Positions 24,643 through 32,741 of a DNA stretch of 64,000 bases are shown piece by piece (position 1 is the first letter of the stretch; each line of letters starts with the position of its first letter). A program made the position numbers and the translations under genes. The notes beneath the pieces are model-generated. The model did no database searches, was not told where the DNA came from, and was given only the letters and a program-made list of their open reading frames with translations. Source of the stretch: Oscillospiraceae bacterium (GTDB taxonomy: Bacteria > Bacillota > Clostridia > Oscillospirales > Ruminococcaceae); contig CACXEO010000096.1 in the NCBI GenBank assembly GCA_902766785.1, positions 62,001 through 126,000 of the forward strand, read 5' to 3'.

Positions 24643-25950
24643 ATGAAACAGGATATGATCGTCATCCTCGATCTTGGAAGCCATGATAACACGGGGGTTG
24701 CCCGTGCAATCCGCTCCCTCGGCGTTTACAGTGAAATTTACCCGCACGACATCACCCTGGGCGAGCTAAAGTCCCTGCCCAATATCAAAGGGATTATTGT
24801 CAACGGCGGCCCGAACGATGTAATCGACGGGGAGAAAATCTCCGTTTCCGCCGACATTTACAGCTGCGGCCTCCCCGTGCTGGCCGTAGCGCACGACCGC
24901 GCCGCCTCGGGCGAAAAACTTGCGGCATGGCCGGACAGCGAGCAGGGTATGCTTGACATGCTCCGCCCCTTTGTTTTTGAAACCTGCAAGGCGGAAGCGA
25001 ACTGGAATATGAAGAACTTCATCGCCGACCAAATTGAGCTGGTCCGGCGGCAGGTAGGCAGTAAAAAGGTCCTGTTGGCTCTGTCCGGCGGGGTAGACAG
25101 TTCCGTTGTGGCGGCGCTTTTACTCAAGGCGATCGGCAATCAGCTGACCTGTGTCCATGTCAATCACGGTCTTCTCCGCAAAGGCGAACCCGAACAGGTG
25201 GTTGAGGTTTTCCGCAACCAGCTCGGCGCGAACCTTATCTATGTAGACGCAAGCGAACGGTTCCTTGAAAAGCTTGAAAACGTTGCCGACCCGGAAAAGA
25301 AACGCAAGATCATTGGCGCTGAATTTATCCGCGTGTTCGAAGAGGAAGCCCGGAAGCTGGAAGGGATCGACTACCTTGCGCAGGGCACCATCTATCCGGA
25401 CATTGTTGAAAGCGGAACTAAAACCGCAAAGATGGTAAAATCCCACCACAACGTGGGCGGCCTACCGGATGATCTCGCCTTTGAACTGGTGGAGCCTCTC
25501 CGCCAGCTTTTTAAAGATGAAGTCCGCGCCTGCGGCCTTGAACTCGGCCTGCCGGATTCCATGGTCTACCGCCAGCCCTTCCCCGGCCCCGGTCTTGGGG
25601 TACGCTGCCTTGGGGCTATTACAAAAGAGCGGCTCGAATGCGTTCGGGAGTCGGACGCCATTCTCCGCGAGGAATTCGCAAAAGCGGGGCTTGATAAAAC
25701 CGTTTGGCAGTATTTCACTGTCGTGCCCGATTTTAAGTCGGTCGGCGTGCGGGACAACGCACGGAGTTTTGAATACCCCGTTATTCTGCGGGCTGTCAAC
25801 ACGGTGGACGCCATGACCGCCAGCGTGGAGCAGATCGACTGGCCGGTTCTGTTTAAAATTACCGACCGGATTCTCAAAGAGGTTCCCGGCGTCAACCGGG
25901 TCTGCTACGACCTTTCACCGAAACCGCCCGCGACTATTGAGTGGGAATAA
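24643..25950 (+). CDS. GuaA paralogue with truncated, Cys-less amidotransferase domain
   Basis: The C-terminal 320 residues match GMP synthase closely: P-loop [14 protein letters not shown], lid [22 protein letters not shown] and the dimerisation end KPPATIEWE. The N-terminal GATase region is only about 110 residues instead of 190. The nucleophile elbow reads GLPVLAVAHD where guaA has [10 protein letters not shown], and the HPE motif is absent. The protein cannot hydrolyse glutamine by the usual mechanism; it may use free ammonia, borrow a GATase, or adenylate a different substrate. It is 435 residues, ATG 24643 with GGGAGAG upstream, in operon with the CofE-like gene. Its 3' end borders a mobile element. 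Confidence 0.85.
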   Translation: MKQDMIVILDLGSHDNTGVARAIRSLGVYSEIYPHDITLGELKSLPNIKGIIVNGGPNDVIDGEKISVSADIYSCGLPVLAVAHDRAASGEKLAAWPDSEQGMLDMLRPFVFETCKAEANWNMKNFIADQIELVRRQVGSKKVLLALSGGVDSSVVAALLLKAIGNQLTCVHVNHGLLRKGEPEQVVEVFRNQLGANLIYVDASERFLEKLENVADPEKKRKIIGAEFIRVFEEEARKLEGIDYLAQGTIYPDIVESGTKTAKMVKSHHNVGGLPDDLAFELVEPLRQLFKDEVRACGLELGLPDSMVYRQPFPGPGLGVRCLGAITKERLECVRESDAILREEFAKAGLDKTVWQYFTVVPDFKSVGVRDNARSFEYPVILRAVNTVDAMTASVEQIDWPVLFKITDRILKEVPGVNRVCYDLSPKPPATIEWE

Positions 25951-25951
25951 A

Positions 25952-25959
25952 TTGAAAAA
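25952..25959 (+). repeat. Possible left att core (TTGAAAAA)
   Basis: This octamer lies one base after the guaA2 stop codon and is repeated at the right edge of the element. Just inward, ATAAGAT occurs twice in tandem (near 26013 and 26024), as expected for integrase arm sites. The rest of 25960-26119 holds no gene I can support. Confidence 0.35.
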
Positions 25960-26119
25960 GTCTGAAACCCCAGTAATATCAAGGGTTTCAAGGTTTTCGA
26001 AGAGCCCGTTGATAAGATTTTGATAAGATTCTGCTCGGTACCCTTTATCGTGTGTATCGAGTGGTTTGTGAGTAAAAAGTAATATCTTGTGGCTCGCAAA
26101 AAACACCATATTAAACATT

Positions 26120-26156
26120 AAACCCCGTACTGACGGAATTTGTCAGTACGGGGTTT
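26120..26156. terminator. Bidirectional terminator at the left end of the element
   Basis: AAACCCCGTACTGAC (26120-26134) pairs perfectly with GTCAGTACGGGGTTT (26142-26156). It follows the minus-strand gene that ends at 26172 and may also stop read-through from guaA2. Confidence 0.85.
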
Positions 26157-26171
26157 CTGTCGTTTGAAGGT

Positions 26172-26876
26172 TTAATTGTTTTCGAAAACCTTTAATGCAA
26201 GGAAATTATCTTTAGCAACTTTATATGAGGCAAGCTTTTTATCCCATTCGGTTCTATTTTTAGCTTTTTTGAGGACTTCATCTAATGAATAATCATCAAA
26301 GTATTCAATTTTATCATTGCTGTAAAACCGTTTGCAATACTCTACAAACAAATCCTTTATTATATCAGTTGTACGACCTTCTTCATCATATTCAAAAGGT
26401 CGATCTTCAATAATTTTGGAAAGGTCGTCTCGTAAATAAAGCAAATCTAACGGCACCTCATAATCAACGATTTCATCATCAATTTCAATAGGAACAGGTT
26501 TTGTGTTAATGCCGTTTTGCTCAAGCTTATAACAGAAATATGAAAATAGGCTTTCGGCACAAACGGATTAATAGTTATATGAACATACATTTTTATAAGC
26601 CGACAGAAAAGCTGTTAATGCAGTTCGCTCCTTTTTGGTAAGGTATTTTGCATCGTGTGCTTTTGAAGTATCTTCAAGAATTTTGTAATTTTTCCAAGAA
26701 CGCTGTTCGGAGATTATTCGTCGCATCGGAAACAAGACATTTAATCTTAATGCGTTACGATTGCCTTTCTTGAAATAGGCTGCCGAAATCCACCACGAAA
26801 TCAAACCGGATAAAAGTACGGTTGCCAAAGTGAATATATGCTCACAAGTAAATAACCAACCGAAGAATTTTTCCAT
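26172..26876 (-). pseudogene. Membrane-anchored cargo gene split by an in-frame TAA
   Basis: Two open stretches, 26568-26876 and 26172-26567, lie in the same frame and are separated only by a TAA at 26568-26570. Upstream of the TAA is an N-terminal membrane helix (IFTLATVLLSGLISWWISAAYF, about residues 14-35, given here as the hydrophobic block) and a basic soluble part ending SAYKNVCSYNY. Downstream the reading continues as CAESLFSYFCYKLEQNGI and an acidic helical domain. No start codon with a ribosome binding site exists after the TAA, so this reads as one gene of about 233 codons with a nonsense mutation. The product family is not recognised. It is the only non-mobility gene of the element. 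Confidence 0.7.
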
Positions 26877-26892
26877 TTATAATCCTCCTTGA

Positions 26893-27420
26893 TTAGTCCT
26901 TGAGCTTATCCTTAAAGGCTTCTACGAGAGCATCGCTGAGTTCCTGTGACGGAACCTTTGCCCAACGCTGCGTGGTGTCTTTTTCGGGATAAGTATAACG
27001 CCACTCATCGTATTGTTCTTTAGAAATCTCGCCACTTCTGTATTTTTCAGCTTGTTCTGCCCAAGCGGCAAGCATTTGGAAAACAGAACGGTCAACATTC
27101 GGCTTATTACCGTCAAAGACGATATGTACATTATTTTCATTCTTTTCTACTCTTACGCCGTACAAATCCTCAACAGCAAAAAGAGTGTGTATAAAGCCAA
27201 GCTCACTATCAATATCCGGAATTCTGAGTGCCAAAGGCGAAACCTCAAGCACTCCTGCAAGTGTCTTTACCAAGTCCTCTTTGGGCGTTCTTGAGCCTGA
27301 CTCATACTGCGCCATACGAATGTCAGCAGTTTTTTGCGGAAAGCCCACAGCCTGACCGAGCCACTTTTGTGTCATACCTCTTAAATTTCTAAAGAAACGG
27401 ATTCTTTCACCAATAGCCAT
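26893..27420 (-). CDS. XRE-family transcriptional regulator of the mobile element
   Basis: The 175-residue protein has an N-terminal helix-turn-helix (about residues 4-60: RIRFFRNLRGMTQKWLG and IRMAQYESGSRTPKEDL) and a C-terminal domain of unknown function. It probably represses the divergent integrase promoter, as expected for the master regulator of such elements. The ATG at 27420 is favoured over 27426 because AAAGGAG is then 8 bases upstream. It has its own consensus promoter (27452-27481). A truncated homologue lies at the right edge of the element (32451-32738). Confidence 0.88.
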   Translation of the reverse strand: MAIGERIRFFRNLRGMTQKWLGQAVGFPQKTADIRMAQYESGSRTPKEDLVKTLAGVLEVSPLALRIPDIDSELGFIHTLFAVEDLYGVRVEKNENNVHIVFDGNKPNVDRSVFQMLAAWAEQAEKYRSGEISKEQYDEWRYTYPEKDTTQRWAKVPSQELSDALVEAFKDKLKD

Positions 27421-27451
27421 AATCATTGCTCCTTTATGTAAGGTTGAATTG

Positions 27452-27481
27452 ATTATAACAGATATGCTTAGTGATTGTCAA
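27452..27481 (-). promoter_or_regulatory. Promoter of the XRE regulator
   Basis: On the minus strand TTGACA (27476-27481) and TATAAT (27452-27457) are consensus hexamers with an 18-base spacer. A GCTTAGT half-site also present in the divergent promoter lies within the spacer. Confidence 0.85.
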
Positions 27482-27523
27482 GATATATAAAACAAAAAAG
27501 TTTAATATTTTCTCAAAAACCTC

Positions 27524-27561
27524 TTGACATAACTGTATTTGCTTAGTATAATAGCAAATAC
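27524..27561 (+). promoter_or_regulatory. Consensus promoter and operator driving the integration/mobilisation genes
   Basis: TTGACA (27524-27529), 17 bases, TATAAT (27547-27552): a perfect sigma-A promoter. Perfect inverted arms GTATTTGCT (27535-27543) and AGCAAATAC (27553-27561) surround the -10, so a repressor bound there would block RNA polymerase. The XRE protein encoded divergently is the obvious candidate. The leader 27562-27704 is about 140 bases long and G/C-rich in the middle, with possible hairpins. Confidence 0.85.
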
Positions 27562-27704
27562 AGACTTAAACAAATATGTTTTAGTCAAACAACTGAATAA
27601 CTGTCGCACATCACAGTAATGGTGTGTCCGCCCGGGCAAATCGGATGGCGGCCAGAAAGTATCCGACACTAAACAACCAAAACAATTATAAAGGAGGTGT
27701 TTTT

Positions 27705-27896
27705 ATGACAGAAAAATCTTTTATCAGAGCCGATGAGGTTGCAGAAGAATTGGATGTATCGAAATCTTATGCATATAAGGTTATAAAACAGCTCAATGAT
27801 GAGTTGAGTGCAAAAGGATATATCACAGTTGCAGGACGCATCAGCCGACAGTATTTTAATGAAAGAGTTTACGGAGCAGAAAGGAGAGAGATATAA
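27705..27896 (+). CDS. Small HTH protein, excisionase-like
   Basis: The 63-residue protein has a single helix-turn-helix of the type found in transposon Xis and MerR-like small proteins: IRADEVAEELDVSKSYAYKV followed by a second helix and a short wing. In related elements such proteins direct excision or control the integrase. The ATG at 27705 follows AAAGGAGG; although the frame is open upstream, this start is decisive. Its stop overlaps the integrase start by one base (TAATG). Confidence 0.85.
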   Translation: MTEKSFIRADEVAEELDVSKSYAYKVIKQLNDELSAKGYITVAGRISRQYFNERVYGAERREI

Positions 27897-28972
27897 TGCC
27901 AGCTTACAAAAACAAAGATAACGGAACTTGGTATGTGATGACTCAATACACAAATTGGAAAGGCGAACGCAAGCCAAAGTGTAAGCGAGGATTTGATACC
28001 AAACGAGAGGCGCAGGAATGGGAGCATACTTTCCGACAACAAAATTCGGGAGATTTGGATATGCCCTTTTCTGCCTTTGTTGAAATCTACTGTCAAGAGC
28101 AAAAGCCACGATTAAAGGAAAGCACTTGGCAAACAAAAGAAAATATTATTCAGCAGAAAATTCTGCCGTATTTTGAAAATTACAAAATTAATGAGATTAC
28201 AACCAAAGATGTACGAGCGTGGCAAAATGAAATGCTTGCATATCGTAACGAGGAGAATAAGCCCTATTCATCATCCTATCTGAAAACGCTGCACAATCAA
28301 CTTTCTGCCATATTTAATTATGCAGTAAGATTTTATGACTTGCGTAGCAATCCCGCCGCAAAAGCCGGAAATATGGGTAGTGAAGAACGCAAAGAAATGC
28401 TGTTTTGGACAAAGGAAGAATATCAAAAGTTCTCCGAAGTAATGATGGATAAACCGATTTCTTACTATGCATTCCAAATGCTTTATTGGACAGGTATCCG
28501 TGAGGGAGAATTGCTTGCTCTTACCCCTGCTGATTTTGATTTTGAAAAGGGAACGGTAAAAATCAGCAAAACATGTCAAAGAATAAAAGGTGAAGATATG
28601 ATTACTTCACCGAAAACAAAGAAAAGTAATCGAACAGTACAAATGCCGGATTTTCTTTGTACTGAAATGCAGGAGTTCTTTGATATGCAGTACGGGCTGA
28701 AAAGGAAAGACCGTATTTTCAACATAACGAAAAGCTATCTTCATCACGAAATGGACAGAGGCTCCAAAGCTGCAGGTGTAAAGCGTATTCGTATTCACGA
28801 TTTAAGGCACAGTCATATCAGCCTTTTAATTGATATGGGATTTTCGGCAGTAGCCATTGCAGACCGAGTGGGACACGAGAGTATAGAAATTACTTATCGC
28901 TATGCGCATCTGTTCCCGTCAAAGCAAAAGGAAATGGCAGTTAAACTTGATTTTATGAATAAAGGAGTGTGA
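27896..28972 (+). CDS. Tyrosine recombinase / integrase
   Basis: The 358-residue integrase catalyses site-specific insertion and excision of the element. It has an N-terminal arm-binding AP2-like part (NKDNGTWYVMTQYTNW), a SAM-like core-binding domain (about 55-150) and a catalytic domain. The catalytic residues are visible: Arg in GIREGELLAL, His-x-x-Arg in HDLRHSHISLL, His in VGHES and the nucleophile Tyr in TYRYAHLFP. It lies directly behind the Xis-like gene, a common element order. Full length and apparently intact. Confidence 0.95.
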   Translation: MPAYKNKDNGTWYVMTQYTNWKGERKPKCKRGFDTKREAQEWEHTFRQQNSGDLDMPFSAFVEIYCQEQKPRLKESTWQTKENIIQQKILPYFENYKINEITTKDVRAWQNEMLAYRNEENKPYSSSYLKTLHNQLSAIFNYAVRFYDLRSNPAAKAGNMGSEERKEMLFWTKEEYQKFSEVMMDKPISYYAFQMLYWTGIREGELLALTPADFDFEKGTVKISKTCQRIKGEDMITSPKTKKSNRTVQMPDFLCTEMQEFFDMQYGLKRKDRIFNITKSYLHHEMDRGSKAAGVKRIRIHDLRHSHISLLIDMGFSAVAIADRVGHESIEITYRYAHLFPSKQKEMAVKLDFMNKGV

Positions 28973-28976
28973 TATT

Positions 28977-29312
28977 ATGTCAGCCAAAAATGTTGATAAG
29001 TATAATCGTTTTCGCAGTATCACCGTAGCTTTCAGAGTATCTCCCGAAGAACAAAAGGAGCTAAACAGAGCCATTGCTCTTTCGGGATTGCCCAAGCAGG
29101 AATATTGTTATCGCAAATGTATGGAGCGTGAAGTGGTGGTTCAGCCAAATCCGAGAGTTTACAAGGCTCTTAAAACTCAAATGGAATTCATCCTTAATGA
29201 ATTGCAACGAATTGATGTCGGCGGGAGCATTGAGCCGGAGCTTCTTGCTACTATTGACCTTATTACTATCACAATGAACGGATTGAAAGGAGATGGCAAC
29301 AATGGAAAATAA
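28977..29312 (+). CDS. MobC-like relaxosome accessory protein
   Basis: The 111-residue protein begins with an RHH-type DNA-binding segment (ITVAFRVSPEEQKELNRAI) followed by SGLPKQEYCYRKCMEREV, the pattern of clostridial mobilisation accessory proteins of MobC type. Such proteins help the relaxase melt oriT. It lies 4 bp after the integrase and its end overlaps the start of the ATPase gene by 11 bases, so the genes are co-translated. The family call is from pattern and context. Confidence 0.75.
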   Translation: MSAKNVDKYNRFRSITVAFRVSPEEQKELNRAIALSGLPKQEYCYRKCMEREVVVQPNPRVYKALKTQMEFILNELQRIDVGGSIEPELLATIDLITITMNGLKGDGNNGK

Positions 29313-30522
29313 AAAAATGACCGCTCCCGTTGTATCTGTTGGCGCAGATACGGAGCAGTCACCAAATGTATGTAATGATAGTATAACCGATAGTGCCGAA
29401 AATTTCAAGGACTTAGAGAAAAGTCTTCGTGAAATGCAGAGAGAAATGTTAAGGCAAATGGATCCGTCCTATCTTAAAACGGTATCTCTTTCTGCACTAT
29501 ATGATACAGACTTTGAGCCAACGGAAGCATTGATTGACGGCCTGCTTTATCGGGGAGCCTACTTATTCATAGGCTCTCCAAAGGTCGGCAAAAGTTTTAT
29601 GATGGCACAGCTTGCCTATCATATCAGCACGGGTACACCGCTATGGAATTACAAGGTGAAGAAAACTCCAGTGTTGTACTTCGCTTTGGAAGATAACTAT
29701 CAACGCTTACAGCGAAGACTGTTTCAGATGTTCGGCGCAGATGGTACAGACGATTTGTATTTTGCGACGGAATGCAAAACCGTAAACGGCGGATTGGACG
29801 AACAAATTAAAGGATTTATGTGTGAACACCCAGACACGGGACTCATTATTATTGATACGCTCAAGCGTGTGAGAGAAACGGGCGGGGCTGATTACAGTTA
29901 CAGCAGCGACTACGATATTGTTGCAAGGCTGAAAGCATTAGCCGATAGCTACAAGGTCGCAATGCTAATTGTTCACCACACCAGAAAAGAAAAGGCTGAA
30001 GATATATTTGATATGATTTCCGGCACAAACGGATTGCTTGGTGCAGCGGACGGAGCGTTTGCGCTCACAAAAGAAAAACGCACTTCTAACAATGCCACGC
30101 TCGATATTGTAGGCAGGGATCAGCCGGATATGAAAATTAAACTCGTCAGAGATACAAAGCGTTTGGTTTGGAATTTTGAAGAAGCCGAAACGGAACTTTG
30201 GGAAGAACCGCCAGATCCGTTGCTTGAAAAAATTTCAGAGTTTGTTTCTTCGGGTGGTAACTGTTGGGATGGTACAGCTTCAGAGCTATGTGAAAAACTC
30301 GGTTCGGATATGAAACCGAATGTACTATCTCTCAAGTTAAGTATCAACTCTGGACGCTTGCTTCAAGATTATGGTATTCATTACAAAGCAAGCCGCACCC
30401 ACGGTGGACGCAAGATTTCTCTTTGGAAAGATACGGACAGCGTGACAATGTGTGACGACCGTGACAAACTTTCTGAGAACGATGACGAGGTCGAAAACAT
30501 CGTCACCACCGTCACGGTTTGA
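29302..30522 (+). CDS. AAA / RecA-fold ATPase (RepA-like)
   Basis: The 406-residue protein carries a RecA-fold ATPase core: Walker A GSPKVGKSFMMAQ at about residue 90 and Walker B GLIIIDTLKRV at about 190, followed by MLIVHHTRKEK. This is the AAA_25/RepA-helicase type commonly encoded in integrative elements and plasmids, thought to act as a replicative helicase for the excised circle. ATG 29302 is preferred to 29293 because AAAGGAG then has proper spacing. The C-terminal part (about 300-406) resembles a winged-helix domain. A short gene-free stretch with inverted repeats follows. Confidence 0.85.
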   Translation: MENKKMTAPVVSVGADTEQSPNVCNDSITDSAENFKDLEKSLREMQREMLRQMDPSYLKTVSLSALYDTDFEPTEALIDGLLYRGAYLFIGSPKVGKSFMMAQLAYHISTGTPLWNYKVKKTPVLYFALEDNYQRLQRRLFQMFGADGTDDLYFATECKTVNGGLDEQIKGFMCEHPDTGLIIIDTLKRVRETGGADYSYSSDYDIVARLKALADSYKVAMLIVHHTRKEKAEDIFDMISGTNGLLGAADGAFALTKEKRTSNNATLDIVGRDQPDMKIKLVRDTKRLVWNFEEAETELWEEPPDPLLEKISEFVSSGGNCWDGTASELCEKLGSDMKPNVLSLKLSINSGRLLQDYGIHYKASRTHGGRKISLWKDTDSVTMCDDRDKLSENDDEVENIVTTVTV

Positions 30523-30546
30523 CACGCATTAAAGTTTTTGCAGGGT

Positions 30547-30669
30547 GCAGGTGGCTTTTTTCAAAAAGCCACTCCTGCTTCTCAAGGAGCGCAAAACCTG
30601 CTTGCAGGTTGCATTTTTGATGGGCTTGCCTGTCAAAAGTGCTTTTGCGTTACTCTTGACAAGAGTAAC
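30547..30669 (+). other. Candidate oriT region upstream of the MobV relaxase
   Basis: The 189-bp gap between the ATPase and relaxase genes holds three inverted repeats: a long imperfect hairpin (30547-30578) with GTGGCTTTTT arms, AACCTGC/GCAGGTT (30595-30610), and perfect 10-bp arms GTTACTCTTG (30649-30658) and CAAGAGTAAC (30660-30669) around one base. MobV relaxases nick next to such repeats just upstream of their own gene. Position and symmetry support oriT; the nick site is not assigned. Confidence 0.55.
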
Positions 30670-30711
30670 AGAACAGAGGACGGTCTAATTTAAGAGATTG
30701 GAGGTGTAATT

Positions 30712-31872
30712 ATGGAAAGAACGATAAGTGCAATGGTCGGTAAAGGCTCGGTAAATCATAACAGCCGAAAGTTCAAGGCGGAAAATGTTGACGGTGAGCG
30801 TAGTTATCTTAACATAGATTATTGCAACGAGCCTATAAAGAAAATTTACTACGAATTGTTTGACGAGGCACTCGAAAGATATAACGAAAAGCAGACAAGA
30901 ACCGACAGAAAAATAGAAAACTATTATGAAAAAATCAGAAATTCAAAGCAAGAAAAGCCGTTTCACGAACTGATTTTACAGATTGGCGACAAAGAAAATA
31001 TGAGTGCCGAAAGTGAGAACGGACAGCTTGCAAGACAAATTTTAGACGAGTATTACCGTGGCTTTCAGGAGAGAAATCCTAATCTAAAAGTGTTCTCCGC
31101 TCATCTGCATATGGATGAGGCAACTCCACATTTGCATATTGATTTTGTTCCGTTCACAACCAGCAGCAAGCGTGGACTTGATACGAGAGTGTCGCTCAAA
31201 CAGGCACTTGCCGCACAAGGTTTCAAGGGTGGAACTCGTGGCGATACCGAATGGAATCAATGGGTAAGTGCGGAAAAATCCGCCCTTGCTTTCGTTATGG
31301 AACGGCACGGAATCGAGTGGGAACACAAAGGCTCACACGAAAAACATCTGTCTGTTCTTGATTATAAAAAGCAAGAGAGAGCTGCGGAGATTAAAAAATT
31401 AGGTGCCGAAATCGAGAAAAAACAGACTGAATTTAATGTTCTGTCCGACAGAATATTAAATTATGACGAGGGTCTGGAACGCCTGCAAACGGTGGAAGAA
31501 ATGCTCGATACTGCACCCGAATATCAACTTCCCGAACCGCAAGGCTTTATGACTGCAAAGGCGTATAAGACCAAAATTGCCGAGCCACTCATAAGCAAAT
31601 TAAAGTCGCTGGTTAAAACGGCATTGGCTCGTTGCTTTGAGGGTTGGGACAATTACCACAGACTTAATGTTACGAATAGTAACTTGTATCGTGAAAACGA
31701 AATGCTGACGAAAATAAATAACAAGCTGAAAAGCGAAAACGAAGCCCTGCGTTCGGAAGTCAAGGATTACAAACTTTTACGCAAGGTTTTCGGGCATAAA
31801 CAGATAGATGAATTGCTTGAACAGGCAAGAAACATCAAAGGTCATAAGCGTGAAAAACCACGCTCAAGATAA
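30712..31872 (+). CDS. MobV-family relaxase (Mob/Pre)
   Basis: The 386-residue protein nicks oriT and pilots the DNA strand during mobilisation. The relaxase domain (about 1-200) shows motif II/III as HLHMDEATPHLHIDF, the two-His metal site with the DE pair used by MobV enzymes, and an N-terminal HNSRKF His-Arg. The C-terminal half is a predicted coiled coil (about 220-250 and 330-380). ATG 30712 follows TTGGAGGTG. The gene is intact. TnpV follows after 23 bp. Confidence 0.92.
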   Translation: MERTISAMVGKGSVNHNSRKFKAENVDGERSYLNIDYCNEPIKKIYYELFDEALERYNEKQTRTDRKIENYYEKIRNSKQEKPFHELILQIGDKENMSAESENGQLARQILDEYYRGFQERNPNLKVFSAHLHMDEATPHLHIDFVPFTTSSKRGLDTRVSLKQALAAQGFKGGTRGDTEWNQWVSAEKSALAFVMERHGIEWEHKGSHEKHLSVLDYKKQERAAEIKKLGAEIEKKQTEFNVLSDRILNYDEGLERLQTVEEMLDTAPEYQLPEPQGFMTAKAYKTKIAEPLISKLKSLVKTALARCFEGWDNYHRLNVTNSNLYRENEMLTKINNKLKSENEALRSEVKDYKLLRKVFGHKQIDELLEQARNIKGHKREKPRSR

Positions 31873-31895
31873 ATAAATTTTGGAGGTAAAACAAA

Positions 31896-32300
31896 ATGAC
31901 AAACACAATTTTTGAACAAATGGGCGGTACTTACACACAGGTCGGCGACTATATGTTGCCTGATTTATTACCGGCGGAAGAAGAAAAGAAAGCGAATATC
32001 GGCGCTTGGGCAATGAGGCATAAACGATATTTGAAACAAAATCATAAAGTGCGTTATTACAATTTGCTGACAAGCGGTAAGCTAAATTCATATCTTGCAG
32101 ATATTGAACAGCAGGCTCAAGACCTTTTTCTCCGGCTGGTAAAAGAACTTGCCAAAAGAGAAAATGTTAACGAAAAACTCAAAGCAGAAAACCAAATGCT
32201 TTGGGTGCAGAAGATGAATAATATCCGTAATCGTGCAACGGAAATTGTAAATGCAGAATTAGTTTACGCATTTGGAAAAAACACTATATTTAACCAATAA
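31896..32300 (+). CDS. TnpV-like transposon-encoded protein
   Basis: The 134-residue protein resembles TnpV of Tn4451-type clostridial mobilizable transposons: FEQMGGTYTQVGDYMLPDL, NIGAWAMRHKRYLKQ and the C-terminal LKAENQMLWVQKMNNIRNRA. Its role is unknown; it accompanies serine- and tyrosine-recombinase elements. ATG 31896 follows TTGGAGG. It is the last gene of the mobilisation operon and is followed by a terminator at 32411. Confidence 0.85.
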   Translation: MTNTIFEQMGGTYTQVGDYMLPDLLPAEEEKKANIGAWAMRHKRYLKQNHKVRYYNLLTSGKLNSYLADIEQQAQDLFLRLVKELAKRENVNEKLKAENQMLWVQKMNNIRNRATEIVNAELVYAFGKNTIFNQ

Positions 32301-32410
32301 TGAACATCATTTTGCCATTCTATCCTTTGCAAATTACCGCAACAAACTCATATCTCTTGGCAAGTACAACGATATATGATCCAAATTCAAAATCAAATAC
32401 GCTAAATAAC

Positions 32411-32454
32411 AAGCAGACACGGGAGTTAGTCTCTCGTGCCTGCTCGTTTTTTAT
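32411..32454. terminator. Terminator at the right end of the element
   Basis: AGCAGACACGGGAG pairs with CTCTCGTGCCTGCT around a 5-base loop and is followed by CGTTTTTTAT. It can end the mobilisation operon and, on the other strand, sits next to the truncated XRE gene. The 32301-32410 stretch before it holds no gene. Confidence 0.85.
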
Positions 32455-32738
32455 TGAAGTGCTTTGTTGATTTTTTCAATAAGTTTTTCTGCTTGTGCTA
32501 TTTCGTCCGTTTTCAAATCAGTCATACTATGATCTCTTGACCAACGTATAAACGCTTTTGCTAATTTATACTTTGAAAAATCAGTTTTTGCCACACTCTT
32601 TATAACATCGACAACAGGGCGTTTAGGCACATTCAGGGCTTCTGGTTCAACATCCAAAACTTTTGCCAATGTAGCTGTAATATCCGCTTTGGGGGTGCGG
32701 GAGCCGGTTTCATACTGGGTCAGACAAATCTCGGAAAC
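32451..32738 (-). pseudogene. 5'-truncated XRE regulator at the right edge of the element
   Basis: The reading frame matches the XRE regulator at 26893-27420: VSEICLTQYETGSRTPKADI aligns with its helix-turn-helix, followed by LAKVLDVEPEALNVP. The first helix and start codon are missing; a stop (TAA at 32751-32753) lies a few codons upstream of the point where similarity begins. The loss point coincides with the supposed element boundary. It may be a remnant of an older insertion at the same site or of an internal deletion. Confidence 0.75.
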
Positions 32739-32741
32739 CGT

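Noticed and set aside
25951..26118. Open frames of 64-67 codons after guaA2 on the minus strand
   Set aside because: They run across the element junction into the 3' end of guaA2, have no ribosome binding site and resemble attachment-site sequence rather than a gene.
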